A stretch of DNA of 64,000 nt from positions 85,319,614-85,383,613 of the forward strand of contig CM059187.1 of the NCBI GenBank assembly GCA_030323885.1, given 5' to 3'. A model generated the notes under the pieces. It was not told where the DNA came from. It searched no databases and saw only the letters and a list, made by a program, of their open reading frames with translations. The position numbers and the translations under genes are program-made. The DNA comes from Branchipolynoe longqiensis (Eukaryota > Annelida > Polychaeta > Phyllodocida > Polynoidae). Of this stretch, positions 9,401 through 20,799 are shown piece by piece (positions within the stretch are counted from its first letter, which is position 1; each line of letters starts with the position of its first letter).

Positions 9401-12363
9401 ATCCCGAATTACCCATATTGCCTCAGCAATATGGACCATTTCTTGGTGCACTCACCAGCCTTACATTAATTGTGCATGACTTCACTTCAACCCGTTAAAA
9501 TATAAGTTATTTCAAATTAAAGTAAGGGATATTATAGTGATGAATTGAACATTCCAGGCGCAAGTGACAGTGTCAAGGCCGGAAGTTAGGGCCGGGGCCG
9601 GTGGTGGCGCCATCAGTCCCCATATGAGTAAGGAGCAAATACATGAAGAGTGCACATTGGCTAATAATATAAAAAAATATATATATAACAATAACAATAT
9701 AATACAATACTCCCTTCCGCGTGCTTATACTCGCATAATGCGTATACATCACATAGTATATGTATGTACGCGTCTAAAGATTACAGGTGAAACGCAAAGG
9801 CCTCCGATTATGCAACGTTAAATATGTCATGTGAGACACCCAGCAGTATGACCTGTCAAGTCTATGGCTTGCCAGCTAGAGACAGGTAAGCAAACTGCAT
9901 TAACACCTACCAGCGTACCCCACATGTCACGTGACTATCCACAGCGACACCTGACACCTGACAGAAGGGATGACGTCATGTGAGTGTTCAACACTGAATA
10001 CTGAATGCGGATCAGAAAGACGGGTGACATCCTACTTCATTTCGTCAACGCAAACTGAATTTAGATTGGAAACAGCTACCTTCGTCTCCTACCGTTTCAC
10101 TCTTCAAGCTGAACTTCACGATTCGCTGATCAAGTGCAAATATACTAAATATCAGTATGGATAGTGAGTAATAGTCGACACGTAGGTCATACTCTTTTAA
10201 ATTCTAGCACCATAATTACTCGTAGTATAGAAATGGAGGTATCTGGTTGATGTGTGCTTTTAATGAGGTATTGATAGCTAGATTGCAGTTAGAACAATCA
10301 ATCTTCACATCTGTGAACATTTTTAAACCAGTCGTAGTTCATAATATTTCATGGCAGAAGGCAAACAAAATGATAAAATACTGAAGAAACGGGGAACAGT
10401 GGAATTCCTGTGTTTTTGCGTGTACAGATTTGAATAGCTAAACTGCAGCTATCAGAACCGATGTACACATATTTATATGTATCCTTGATTAAAAAGGCCT
10501 GATAGTTTGGAATAATATTGAAGGCAAGTATAATTATCAGACGTTGAATAGATGGTGATGCGGACAAAGGAGGAGTCGGTGATTGATTAGTAGACCCCCG
10601 TCAGGCGCAGTTGACAGATGTGCCGCCTTCACAGCTTATTTGGCTTGGCTTCGTCTGGGTGTTGGCAGCTATACCCATGGCTCTCTGGGAAGGCATGTTT
10701 CTTATCACACGCCGGGAAGGGGACACAGTGCATCAATACATAAGTACATGCATAATACCGGATTTGTCCGCCAACCGTTGAATTAAGTTCTCTTCAACAG
10801 GGAGTATGTTGATCCATTAAATGTATATTACAGGTATGTAAATATGGCTGGACTGAAAGGATATTGTGAACAAGTCTGTGTCGCGTCAAGTGCAACAGTG
10901 TTCAAATTTGATCTGATCGCTATATTTAGCGCCAGGCACGCTGGGCAGACAGCTCCGGTTAAAATTAGGAGGTGCTTGATCACATCAAAGAACTGTAGGA
11001 AGAAGGATGTACCTGGTGACTGTAACAATGACGGCATGGGTGCACTTGACAGGCGAGGAGACCAGAGAATGGGGGGTGGGGGGTGAAAGCCAAACCATCA
11101 TTTGAGTTTTTATTGGGGAATATCAGCGGATTTTGCAAACGCTGGACAAATGTTCGGGCGATCAACTATTAGGGTGGCAGTCAATATTTGATTGGACTAC
11201 GCTGAGCTGATCTGTGTGGTCGAACCTTTATGATAACCATGCATGTATATGTGTGTTCATTATGTATTCATAAATGCGTGTATATGTATATAAGCTGACA
11301 TATGTCAAGCGAATGGAGATTTGGGGGCCGATCCGCACGGGAAGTGACGGTGGAGCCGCACAAAATGGCATATGGAGCGAATATAGATATCACATATTAG
11401 CGTAGAAAGAGGAAATAAATAATAAAAAGCATAACTAAATAATTAAAAGCATAAATAAATAATACAAAGCAGGCTGTGGAGTTAGTGGTTCCAATGTACA
11501 GTATTGATCAATATTGGCATGTAGTTGATGAAATGGGAGAGAATGCAAACAAACAAGATGGCGACCACAGAAAGCTCTCATTATTTGCCGAGGATGACAC
11601 ATATAGATATGGAAGAAGAAAGTTATATTTCTGTTATATATTACACGAACGCAAAAAAGTACAGTGAGTGTAAGTATAGGGGGGGGGGGGGGAGCAAGGA
11701 TGCGTGCTTAGACGTGTGCTGCCCCACAACGGATCTGAGTGTGAGTAGGATGGAAGTTTGTAGGTTAAGCAGGCTCCTCCAGTCGATGCCTGGGGGGAGT
11801 AGATAGGGCTGGGGAGCAGATGGAAGCTTCCAGCCTTATTATACTCGTACAATGGCTTATACAGCATGTACTACTTATATTAAACATATATACATATATA
11901 TATAAATGTGATGCATAAGGAGTATGCAAGTATAAAGGCGTGTAAGGCAAATGTTCTTATTAATATTGGACTCACTTTTAATGTTGTGTCCTACTCTATC
12001 GATGAGCCCACCTCTTCTTGGGACCGGTGGCGCCACCTCTGGCCCAAACCCGAACCAGTGCTGCGAAACTCTGTCACTCGCGCACTGAACAATTATGTCT
12101 ATATATGTATATTTATACATTGATATACATATATATGTGCTCTATAATCTAGTATGGTAATATAAACAAGGACACTGCCACTTATGGGACTATGCCGCTG
12201 TAAGTCACTAAGCAACAACCGATACAAGTTGCTCACAGTATCTTGCTATCCATGTTGAGGAGCTGACATCGACTCCCTCACTAGGCTGAATGGGAGATAT
12301 ATATATATAGAGAGATATATAACACCGATCAGGACTGACAGGTTAACGATAGAGAGAAAGTTT
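9401..12363. other. Unique sequence with minor simple repeats
   Basis: Holds a perfect CRE octamer at 9971-9978, a short AATAAATAATA/AAAGCATAA repeat at 11405-11470, a G tract at 11679-11692 and TA-rich runs near 11885 and 12300. I recognise no gene, RNA or transposon in it. Confidence 0.4.
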
Positions 12364-12497
12364 CACTTGAGCTCCAATGTTCGCAATTTCAGTCACTATA
12401 ACGATAGAACGAATTAAGTTATAGACGGTTCACTTGAGCTCCAATGTTCGCAATTTCAGTCAATGTAACGATAGGACGAATTAAGTTACAGTCTATA
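12364..12497. repeat. 67-bp tandem duplication
   Basis: CACTTGAGCTCCAATGTTCG begins at 12364 and again at 12431, and the following ~55 bases match with a few substitutions (for example ACTATAACG against AATGTAACG). Two copies only. Confidence 0.9.
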
Positions 12498-12639
12498 ATA
12501 TTTGTCACCTTTAACATGGATCCAAGAAAAACAGCTTCTTATTTAATGGAGATGACAACGCACTTAATTACATACCGGCTTGGCTCATGGCCCAGAGGCA
12601 AGGGGCATTAAACCAATGCGTGTTAAGTTGATTAGCCGT

Positions 12640-13700
12640 GTGACTATCGGCCGCCAGGGGCGGGGTTGTAGGTTGACAGCCTGTGACAGCTGTGACAGCA
12701 GCGACAGTGTTAAGAGTCCTCTAATTAGTTGATTGCTGCTCAGGGAAGTATGGTGGTGGATACGCCCCGTCTTGGCAGGGAATATGGCCCTCCCCGCCCC
12801 CTCCCAGCCACACACACCCACACGTCACACCCTTATACGCAGACCCTTCTTTACAGGTGCCAAGGGAGGGGAGTCGGGTGGGCGGCAGGCGGGCGATTGG
12901 GCGGGTGGCGGGCGAGCGGCGGGCGGGAGGGGGGGGCTGCCATCGCTTCTTGATTTATAGGTAGGCACAGGCGGACCATAAGTCTGTTGAATGCCAATGC
13001 AGCCTCGCCGAGTCCGGGCATGGGCCGCACCCCGGGCATTCTGCACAATTTAGCCTCATTAACCGTGTATGATCCGCATCACAATGCCGTATGATTGCTG
13101 GCGGCCGCGGCGGGTGATGACAGGTTATGGGGGCACAGAGAGTGCCCGCCGAGGCTTCAATTTGGTGGCAGATCGGGCAGCGAGCGCCTGCCCGCCCCGA
13201 CCCAATCCGCCCCTCCCCGCCGCACCTCCCCTCCCACCAGGCGAGCCGGCCGGCCCGCCAGAGCCAAGAGGCGGGCGCCGCCCCGAATTATTCAGTATGC
13301 AGAGTATACTCAACCAATTGAAAACCGAAGGGTGGCGACGGGGAAATGACTTGGTGCCGGCCGCCGTAGTGTGCCAGGCACGCGCCGCCAGAAATCACCC
13401 TTTCCCAGCCAGGGCCCGGGAGACGGCAGGGGGAGGTTGGGGGTAGACGAGAGGAGGTGAGCGGCCGGGAGGAGAGCGGTGGAGGAGGGGGAGGCGCTGT
13501 CCGCCGCGCACACATCGGGCCCCGGGCGGGCGGGCACCAATCGCCGCATCTCCGGGGCCTACTCCCTATCTATTCATCAATTTCGATTACCATCGGACCA
13601 GTTACTGATAGGTGGCGCCCCACTTAAAACTCCATTTATATGGACAGAGGGCGCGCGGGGGGAATCTTGGGAGACCCCTCATCTGCGTGTAGCGGAGTGG
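12640..13700. promoter_or_regulatory. GC- and CpG-rich island
   Basis: Sharp rise in GC and CpG compared with flanking AT-rich DNA, including GCGGCCGCGGCGGG near 13100. Several overlapping open frames on both strands (for example 13069-13446 plus, 13288-13515 minus) are proline/arginine/glycine-rich and have no recognisable domain, as expected from composition. It could be an unmethylated promoter-like island or an untranslated first exon. No TATA, splice or coding evidence settles this. Confidence 0.45.
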
Positions 13701-13865
13701 TGAGGCGAGGGTCTAGTAATTGGACTGCCTGCTACAGGCCGCCTGCCTGGCTGCCCTAATATCAGTCCAGCAGCTGGTGGGTGCTTGCCACTCTAGCTGG
13801 TCTCCCACAACACCCAGAATCTCCCATTCTTCCACACTTACACTCAGGCTCACACCTACATCCTC

Positions 13866-14276
13866 TTCATATCATGAAAGCTTTATCGATGTGCGAAGTG
13901 CTTTTAGTTCCCACCTAGCCATTTACACGGATGGGTCAAAGACAGACAACAGAGAGTCTGCGGCAGCAATCGTCCATGGCCGTGAATTAGGTATGCATAT
14001 TCCAGATCAGAGTTCCATATTTACTGCTGAGGCACGAGCACTCCTACTCGCGTTAGAGTGCATCAAAACCTCAGCCAGTCATAAATTCATCATTTTCACT
14101 GACTCTTTTTCCTGCCTTCAGGCTTTAAACAATAGGAAACTGGACCACCCAATACTACTTAAAGTACTCATTAAGCTACACTCTCTTTCAATAGCAAAAT
14201 TTGACATTCACCTATGTTGGGTGCCCAGTCATGTGGGTATCCCAGGAAATGAGAGAGCAGATCAAGCAGCCACTTG
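13866..14276 (+). pseudogene. LINE RNase H domain fragment
   Basis: In the frame open from 13720, LINE-derived residues begin near codon 49. The RNase H signature is seen as LAIYTDGSK (Asp71), FTAEARALLLALE (Glu104), IIFTDSFSCLQAL (Asp128) and WVPSHVGIPGNERADQAA (His171, Asp181), so the catalytic acidic residues and histidine are present. A TGA at 14274 interrupts the frame where the family continues. The 48 residues before codon 49 come from flanking host DNA, so the methionine at 13720 is not the LINE's start. RNase H removes the RNA strand during reverse transcription in I- and Jockey-group elements that keep it. Confidence 0.85.
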
Positions 14277-14715
14277 AGCCCTGACTGCTCCTTTGGAACA
14301 CTGTCATATTCCCCACTCTGATCTGAAACCTACCATTCAAAAATACATCTGGGACCTATAGCAGATCGAATGGGATGAACACCCAAACAACAAACTCCAT
14401 AGAATTACCCCCTCCGTGAACGGACTGCCGCACAGTCCCCAGGAAGGGCGACACGACCAGGTTGTTTTAACAAGATGCTGTATTGACCATTCGTGGCTAA
14501 CACACGTTTTTCTGCTCAAGGGGGACCCTCCCCCTGAATGTATTGGATGTCAGTCCCCACTGACATTGAAACACACATTATTAAACTGTGTGGATTTCAT
14601 GGCCCTGCGCCAACAATTTTATACTGCAAACAGCATGCATGACCTTTTTACTAAAGTAAAACAAGAAAACATTTTAGGCTTTTTGAGGGCAGCTGGTTTG
14701 TATCATCTCATATAG
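14277..14715 (+). pseudogene. LINE C-terminal region with CCHC-like knuckle
   Basis: Continues the RNase H fragment after the stop, with a further in-frame TAG near 14358 and a probable frame shift near 14415. The last frame includes WLTHVFLLKGDPPPECIGCQ and SPLTLKHTLLNC, a Cys-x2-Cys-x8-His-x4-Cys pattern typical of the end of Jockey/I-group ORF2, then LFTKVKQENILGFLRAAGLY and a stop at 14713. The breaks show the copy is dead. Confidence 0.8.
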
Positions 14716-15119
14716 TTTGTTAAACAAATTTCATCAGTGAATAGTACTATCATTTAGAATTTTATTTAGCTTGACCAGAAAATATATGATTGTGAATTTA
14801 CAAAATTCATGAGTGTTCATTGATAACAAATTGATATTATGCTTTTACATGTAAAAGCGATGGTTTGAACAAAAACAAACATTTCTCGCCATGAATATGG
14901 CCTATGCTGCCGACATGGCGTAAAGCAACCACCAATCAATCAATCAACCTACATCCTCAGTGAACACTCATACTAACATTCATTCCTTCCCTGACAGTCG
15001 GATCCACACGCACACCCTCAGCCCTCAACCACTCATCCACTACGAGACACACACTTTTTCAACCTCACCCCCACTCGGAACCTCGGTACTACTAACACCC
15101 ATATCCTCCACTACCCCTT

Positions 15120-15172
15120 CCTGATATGACCTTAGATGTTGCCAGGGCGTCAAATTCCAACAACCAACCAAT
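15120..15172 (+). mobile_element. SINE family A, 3' tail fragment
   Basis: Only the terminal block CCTGATATGACCTTAGATG, TTGCCAGGGCGTCAAATTCC and the AACAACCAACC tail are present. Confidence 0.7.
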
Positions 15173-15225
15173 CCTCAACCCCACACACTGGTACACCCAC
15201 ACCCACACCCACCACAGTCAAACTT

Positions 15226-15640
15226 AGATTCATCATCATCATCATCATGCTTTCGGTTGCGATGCGACAAAGACTACTTTCATTACTTGACTGCCGCTTG
15301 CGGTTGTACATTTCATGAAAAGCTGCCTGCAAAAGTGTTGAAGTGCTGCTGGATTTTGCAAGTTACCAGCAGCACTCTCTCGGTGAGCAAATAGAGGTTT
15401 CACACTGGCAAGAACATGTCAACACAGGTGCAAAACTATTTGTCCCTGTAGTGGCTGGTCGGGAGATGTTGGGAGTTCCATACATCAACCGCCCTTAGTT
15501 CTGCCACATTGACATGGTTTTCTGTTTAGGGTTTGCTCCCTTAGCCTTCAGTTCTGTCAAGAACCTGTACCACAAGGTAGTGGTTTACAACTCTGCAGGG
15601 CAGGGGCGTCAAACTCCTTGAGGTATTGCTATCCCTGGAT
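15226..15640 (-). mobile_element. Family B element
   Basis: CATCATCATCATCATCAT at 15230-15248 is the complement of the tail; the body then follows the copy at 1231-1642 closely to GGTATTGCTATCC. An extra A early in the antisense frame (ATGAAAAGC) breaks the MKAACKS.. reading frame seen in the first copy, and its core coding-derived end has GCTTGCGGTTGTAC in place of GCTCTCCAT. Confidence 0.85.
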
Positions 15641-15644
15641 ACCA

Positions 15645-16270
15645 CATGCACACATACTCAAATATATACTCAGACCCACAGTCACTCTCATGCCAGCACC
15701 CTTGTCCACATTCACAACCTCATCTTCACTCAAACAGGCCGATGTTCGTCCACGCCAAAACTGAAACCCACTCCAACACACACTCACCTACATCCTTACA
15801 CACACCCACATTCACATCTATGCCCTCGCGGCGAAGCTCACTCATACAAACACACTCATTTACACCCACCCACAGCCACACACTGTCCCCCACCCCCACA
15901 TCCTCACACATAGTATTACCCTTACCACACACTCACCAACATCCAGATCCAGCACATCACCTAAATCCACACCCTCACCTAAATATTCAATCTTACCCAC
16001 ACCCTCACCCAAACCCACAGTCACCCTCACACCCACATCCAAACCCATACGACCGACATCATCCACACCCCCAAGTTCTCCTAGCTTCAAACCGAGACAA
16101 AAAGTCCTCAACCAAACCCACACCCTCACCCAAACCCACACTCACTCTCACACCCACATCCAAGCCCACACTACCGACATCATCCACACCCCCAGGTTCT
16201 CCTAGCTTTATACCGAGACCGAAATCCTCAACCAAACCATCCGAACTCACACTACCAATCACATTCTCAC
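15645..16270. repeat. CAC-rich low-complexity minisatellite with a 121-bp tandem duplication
   Basis: The plus strand is nearly all A, C and T in CACACCCAC-type motifs. A block starting ACCCAAACCCACAGTCACC at about 16008 recurs at about 16129 with few changes. The 209-codon frame across it (15646-16275) is rich in Pro, His, Ser and Thr and is an artefact of the lack of stops in such DNA. Confidence 0.8.
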
Positions 16271-17560
16271 CCTAAGCCCTTGATAACCACACCAACAACA
16301 TCTGTCCCGAACTCAGCCACACCTATAAGTGCTGCCCCTCTCCCCTGCCCCTGTCACTACCTTCCTTATCAAGTCCCCATCACACAACTAGATAGAGTCA
16401 GTGCTGGATACCCCTCCAATCTTCAGCCTAACGCACCCACCATCAACCACCCCGATCCTCAGCCCCACCTCCTGCTGCAACTCCACCTCCTCCAGTCTCG
16501 ACCAGCACACCCCAGTTTGCCTCTGTACCACCGCCACCAGCAGCCAAATCGAATCGACTGTGATGTTAGGCGTGGAACCCGGGGGCGAGATGATGACAAT
16601 TGAATCTGGATCTGATTCCACACTGCGCGGCGACGTTCTGCGCCGACGCGAGCTGCCCCCTCCCTACCTTATATCCCCTACCGCCACCTTCCCCCCACCA
16701 TCACCATCCCCTCCCACACCCACTCCCCCTCCACAGCGCGCCGAAACTCGGTGTTAAACGCTCAATCACGCGTCCATCCGGGAGCCCCGGGAGGTTGGCC
16801 CACCGGGCGGCAGAGCACAGAGACCCATTCTTGATCGCAATGTAATTTAGCTTTAATAGTTAAGATGTTTTCTTTTGCCTTTTGGGTGGCGCGCTATTAA
16901 ATTCTGCTGAGACAATTGTATTATCACTTCATCTGACTGCAAATAGCCTCGTCGCCCCCAGCGGGCACTGTTTTGAAATAAGTGGGCTTTGTGGGCTGCT
17001 TGTGGGTGGGTGGATGTTTGGTGTGCGTGTGGGTGTGCGTGTTGGTGGGGTGGGGGCGGGGGTGTAGGGGGCAATTCTCCACACAGCGACACAACAGCTA
17101 CAAAAAAAGCCGAGAGGCTTCGTCAAACAGTTGTTTTATACTAATGGGGGAAGCTGATTATGGCGATTGTCACAAAGGCCGCATTAGGCGTTTCCACCAC
17201 GCCCCCTGGCGGCGACAGAGCCTGACCGACGGCGCCCCCCGCCAGGCGCGCCACCACCGCCTGCTAGCCCGACACCTGGAAAGAGCCGCGAAAATCAATT
17301 GGGTGCGATGCATGGCGGGAATTTCACGGACGCGCGCCAAAACGCGGCGAGCAAACAGCATTCGGGACAGTGGATGTGTGTGTATGGGGAGGCTGGAATG
17401 CCGCAAACAGAGGAGGCAAGGGATGCAGTGGAAAGCAAGTTAAAGAGACACCACATTGCGCCGGTCCCGGCGTGAGGGTGTGTGGAGTGGGGAGTGCGTA
17501 GTAGTGTACTATGCGTGACAGATGCACGCATGTTTTGTGCTCGTGGATGTGGATGTCAAT
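16271..17560. other. C-rich then GC-rich unique sequence
   Basis: 16271-16850 is C-rich. Around 16855-17440 the sequence becomes mixed and CpG-rich, with GCCCCCTGGCGGCGA near 17203 resembling half of a CTCF-type site. Mixed-complexity sequence at 16860-16990 looks more like constrained non-coding DNA than repeat, but I cannot test conservation. No gene recognised. Confidence 0.35.
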
Positions 17561-17866
17561 GGGAATGGTGGTGGTAGATGTGTGTGTATGCGTGTGCATA
17601 TGCGTGTGTTAATGCATGTGTGCTAGTCTGGATGTGAGTGCGCGTGTGGATGTGGACGGTGATTGTGGAATATGTTCGCGTGTCTGTGGTTAAGTTGTGC
17701 ATGCGCGTGTTTTGTGTGTGTGTTGTGTGCGCATGGTTGTGAGTGCATGTGTGGATGTGGGCAGGGATTGTGGTACATGTGCACGCATCTGTGGTGAAGG
17801 TCTGCGTGAGCATGTTGTGTGCGCATCGTTGTGAGCGCACATGTGGATGTGGGCATAATTGTGCTA

Positions 17867-18498
17867 TCAAGAGAAGCTGGGGTAATGCAAACCTTGTGGA
17901 ACTCCATAATACTCCCATGGACAGACTACTGTTCACAACTGTGGATACCAACTTCTAGAGGACAGCTGACAAAGCTAGACTCACTGCAACGTAGCTTCAT
18001 ATCATATATCGAAGAGACCAAGAGCCTGGATTACTGGGACAGACTAAAATTCCTCAAGATCTACTCCATTGAACGTCACTGTGACAGATATCGAATTATA
18101 TACACCTGGAAAATGATTGAAGGCAAAGTACAGAACTATGGCATAACAATGTATCATTCAAAAAGATATGCTAAACTTGGTAAGGTACCAGCAATAAATA
18201 CAAAAGCCTCACAATCAACAAGAACACTGCGGGAAGTAAGTCTTTCTGTCCGAGGAGTACAGCTCTTCAATACAATGCCAGCTTACATTAGAAATCAATC
18301 AAACTGCAGTGTCCAATCATTCAAAAGGCAGCTTGACAAGGTGGAAACAAAAATACCAGAGGAACCCCAGATTCCAGGATACAGCCAGCTAACACCAGCA
18401 GATTCAAACTCATGAGCATCCTCACCACATGTGATGGGCTCTGATGGTGGAGTCTCCGACTTGGCATGAGCATATATCTCAAACACTCTAATCTAATC
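17867..18498 (+). pseudogene. 5'-truncated CR1/L2-like LINE, reverse-transcriptase C-terminus
   Basis: The frame 17819-18415 enters LINE sequence at about codon 17 and reads REAGVMQTLWNSIILPWTD, YCSQLWIPTSRGQLTKLD, QRSFISYIEETKSLDYWDRL, RYRIIYTWKMIEG and SVRGVQLFNTMPAYIRN before a stop. This is the thumb/C-terminal end of non-LTR reverse transcriptases of the CR1/L2 style (YCSQLW-x-P, YW-RL, YIIIYxWK, RG-x-LFN-x-x-P). The frame is intact to its natural stop. After it comes a short 3' region and a tail of TCTAATCTAATCTA. The first 16 codons belong to the minisatellite. Severe 5' truncation makes it inactive. Confidence 0.85.
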
Positions 18499-18977
18499 TA
18501 TGTCTGTGCATCTCTGATGAATGTGTGCATACAGGTGTTGCAGGTGTGTCTTGTGCATGTGCTATCGGGAGTAAGTGTCTGGATGTGGACTGTGATTGTG
18601 GTACATGTCCGCTGATGTGTGATGAAGGTGTGTGTATGTGTAGTGTGCATGTCTAGTTCACGCCTGGTTGTGAATGCATGTGGGGATGTGGACTGTGATT
18701 ATGGTACATGAATGTAGATGTTATGAAGGTGTGTGTGTATGTGCAGTGTGTGTGTCCAGTGCACACCTGGTTGTGAATGTGTGTGTGGATGTTGACTCTG
18801 ATTGTGGTACATGTCTGTAGATATGTGATGAAAGTGTGTGTATGTGTAATGTGCGTATCTAGTGCACCCCTGGTTTTGCGGGTGTGTGTGGATGTGGACT
18901 GTGATTGTGGTACATGTCTGTAGATATCTGATGAAGGTGTGCATGTACATGTAGTGTGCATGTCTAGTGCACACCTG

Positions 18978-19290
18978 GGCCGCGTTCAGGGTACGTCTCG
19001 GAGGCACCTCCTAGGCGCCCGTGACGTCAGGCTAGTCTGAACAACAATAGCAGTTGGTCGCCTCGAAAATGGCCACCCCCATAGGCAGCGGCCATTTCCA
19101 ATCAAAATCATGCGCTCTGATTGGATGAAACCACTGAATACAGCGGCCATTTTCGAGGCGCTTTTCCTCTCCAGTCTGAAAAGGGAGGTGTCGCCGAGAC
19201 GTCGCCGAGACGCACCCTGAATGGATTTAAGCCAAAAAGCATCGCCGAGACATCGCCGAGACGCCTCCGAGACGGACCCTGAACCCCGCC
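18978..19290. mobile_element. PIF/Harbinger-type MITE inserted in the minisatellite
   Basis: Terminal inverted repeats of 28 bp, GGCCGCGTTCAGGG.. at 18978 and its complement ending CCCTGAACCCCGCC at 19290, match at 25 positions. The flanks repeat CTG (18975-18977 and 19291-19293), and the undamaged minisatellite reads CACACCTGGTTGTG at that point. A 3-bp CWG duplication is typical of Harbinger elements. The inside is itself palindromic: CGCCTCGAAAATGGCC near 19060 and GGCCATTTTCGAGGCG near 19145. No transposase is encoded. Confidence 0.85.
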
Positions 19291-20019
19291 CTGGTTGTGA
19301 ATGCGTGTGTGGATGTGGAGTGTGATTATGGTACATGTCTGTAGATATGTGATGAAGGTGTGTGTGTAGTGTGTGTGTCTAGTGCACACCTGATTGTGAA
19401 TGTGTGTGTGGATGTGGACTGTGACTGTGGTACATGTGTGCTGATATGTGATGAAGGTGTCTGTGTATGTGTAGTGTGCATGTATAGTGCACGCCTGGTT
19501 GTGAATGTGCATATGGATGTGGACTGTGATTGTGGTATATGACTGCTGATATGTGATGAAGGTGTGTGTATGTGTAGTGTGCATGTATATTTCACGCCTG
19601 GTTGTGAATGTGTGTGTGGATGTGGACTGTGATTGTGGTACATGTCCACTGATATGTGATGAAGGTGTTTGGGTATGTGTATTGTGCATGTCTAGTACAC
19701 ACCTGGTTGTGAATGCATGTGTGGATGTCGATTGTGATTATGGTACATGTCTGTAGATATGTGATGAAGGGTGCTTGTCTAGTTCATGCCTGGTTGTGAA
19801 TGTGCATGTGGATGTGGGCAGTGATTGTGGTACACAAAGATGAATGTGTGCATGCGTATGTCAAGTGCGTGTTTTGTATGTGCTTTGCTGCGCGAGTGGA
19901 TGTGGGCTGTGGTCCGATTCCAGGTCTGCGCATTTATCGTACAGATGTGCGCGACTGGGTGCCTGTTCGTGTGCATGTATTCTGAGTCTGGGAACATGCC
20001 TGGATGATCCGACCATACA

Positions 20020-20370
20020 CTTTTAAATGAAAGCACGATCAGCGAAGCCGACTGAGGAGAGGAACTTGGTTTTCCACCAGGCCAGCCATCTGGCCGACTG
20101 CAGAACCCTCGCTGCTATCGACTGGATAAAGTGATGTCGTTGGATTTGTAAATAGTAGCCAGGATGCATGCGCCCTGCGGGTATGGTGAGATGTGGCTAA
20201 TCAGGATAAATCACATGCTAGAGTACCCTGCCAAGGCTCCGGTCCTGGCTCCATACACAAATGACTTGTAATGTCCAGTCAGATTACACGGCCACGTGAC
20301 CCAGGGTGTGCGGCTGGATGCATGTGTGTGAGAATGTGTGGGTGTGTGAGAATGTGAGTGGATGTGACTC
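20020..20370. other. Unique sequence, nothing recognised
   Basis: Ends in TGTGTGAGAATGTG-type repeats that lead into the hexamer tract. No gene seen. Confidence 0.4.
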
Positions 20371-20640
20371 TGGGTGTGGGTGTGGGTTGTGGGTGTCGGT
20401 TGTGGGTGTGCGCGTGGGTGTGGGTGTGGGTTGTGGGTGTGGGTGTGGGTGTGGGTGTGGGGTGGGCGTTGGTGTGGGTGTGGGTGTGGGTGTGGGTGTG
20501 GGTGTGGGTGCCGGTGTGGGTGTGGGTGTGGGTGTGTGTGTGGGTGTGGGTGTGGGTCTGGGTGTGGGTCTGGGTGTGGGTCTGGGTCTGGTTGTGGCTG
20601 TGGCTGTGGGTGAAGGTGTGGATCTGGGTGAGGGTTGGAG
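20370..20640 (+). repeat. GGGTGT hexanucleotide microsatellite
   Basis: Nearly continuous GGGTGT/TGTGGG repeats with occasional GGTCTG and GGGGTGGGCGT variants. All three plus frames are open (repeats of Val-Trp, Gly-Val or Cys-Gly), which is a property of the hexamer and not coding evidence. Confidence 0.95.
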
Positions 20641-20799
20641 TGAAATGGAATCAGGCAGGCAAGGAAGGTCAGTCTTTCAACCGTCTGTCCACCATTGGCA
20701 CCGACTCATTATTTGCAGTTTCTCCGTGTGTAGTGGCGGGTGAAATAAACCGGATTAATGTTTGTTAGCCGGTGCGCGCTACAAGATGAGAGTCGAGAT

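Larger units (their letters stand above)
13866..14946 (+). mobile_element. 5'-truncated Jockey/I-type LINE with 12-bp target-site duplication
   Basis: ACCTACATCCTC lies immediately left (13854-13865) and right (14947-14958) of this segment, marking a retrotransposition event. Inside are the RNase H domain and C-terminal zinc-knuckle region of a non-LTR polyprotein, a 3' untranslated region, and a tail of CAATCAATCAATCAACC. Its 3' end, GCTGCCGACATGGCGTAAAG followed by CAACCACCAA, resembles the 3' end of SINE family A in this window, so this LINE type is the likely driver of that SINE. The copy is 5'-truncated upstream of RNase H and interrupted by stop codons. Confidence 0.88.
17628..19985. 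repeat. ~105-bp TG-rich minisatellite array, interrupted by two transposons
   Basis: A unit of about 103-106 bp, containing GTGGATGTGGACTGTGATTG, TGGTACATGTCTGTAGATATG, GTGATGAAGGTGTGTG and GCACACCTGGTTGTGAATG in order, is repeated about 13-15 times. Units near 17640-17860 are more diverged than those at 18550-19800. A LINE (17867-18498) and a MITE (18978-19290) sit inside. Histidine/threonine-rich frames on the minus strand arise only from composition. Confidence 0.9.

Noticed and set aside
13069..13700. Coding first exon of a developmental gene in the GC-rich block
   Set aside because: Frames on both strands are equally open and have no domain or clear splice sites; composition explains them.
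18653..19689. Histidine/threonine-rich frames of 100-190 codons
   Set aside because: Minus-strand translation of the TG-rich minisatellite, even running across the MITE.
20370..20640. Internal telomere repeat
   Set aside because: The unit is GGGTGT, not the metazoan TTAGGG, and no TTAGGG runs are present.
20306..20768. Val-Trp and Gly-Val repeat proteins
   Set aside because: Direct translation of the GGGTGT microsatellite.
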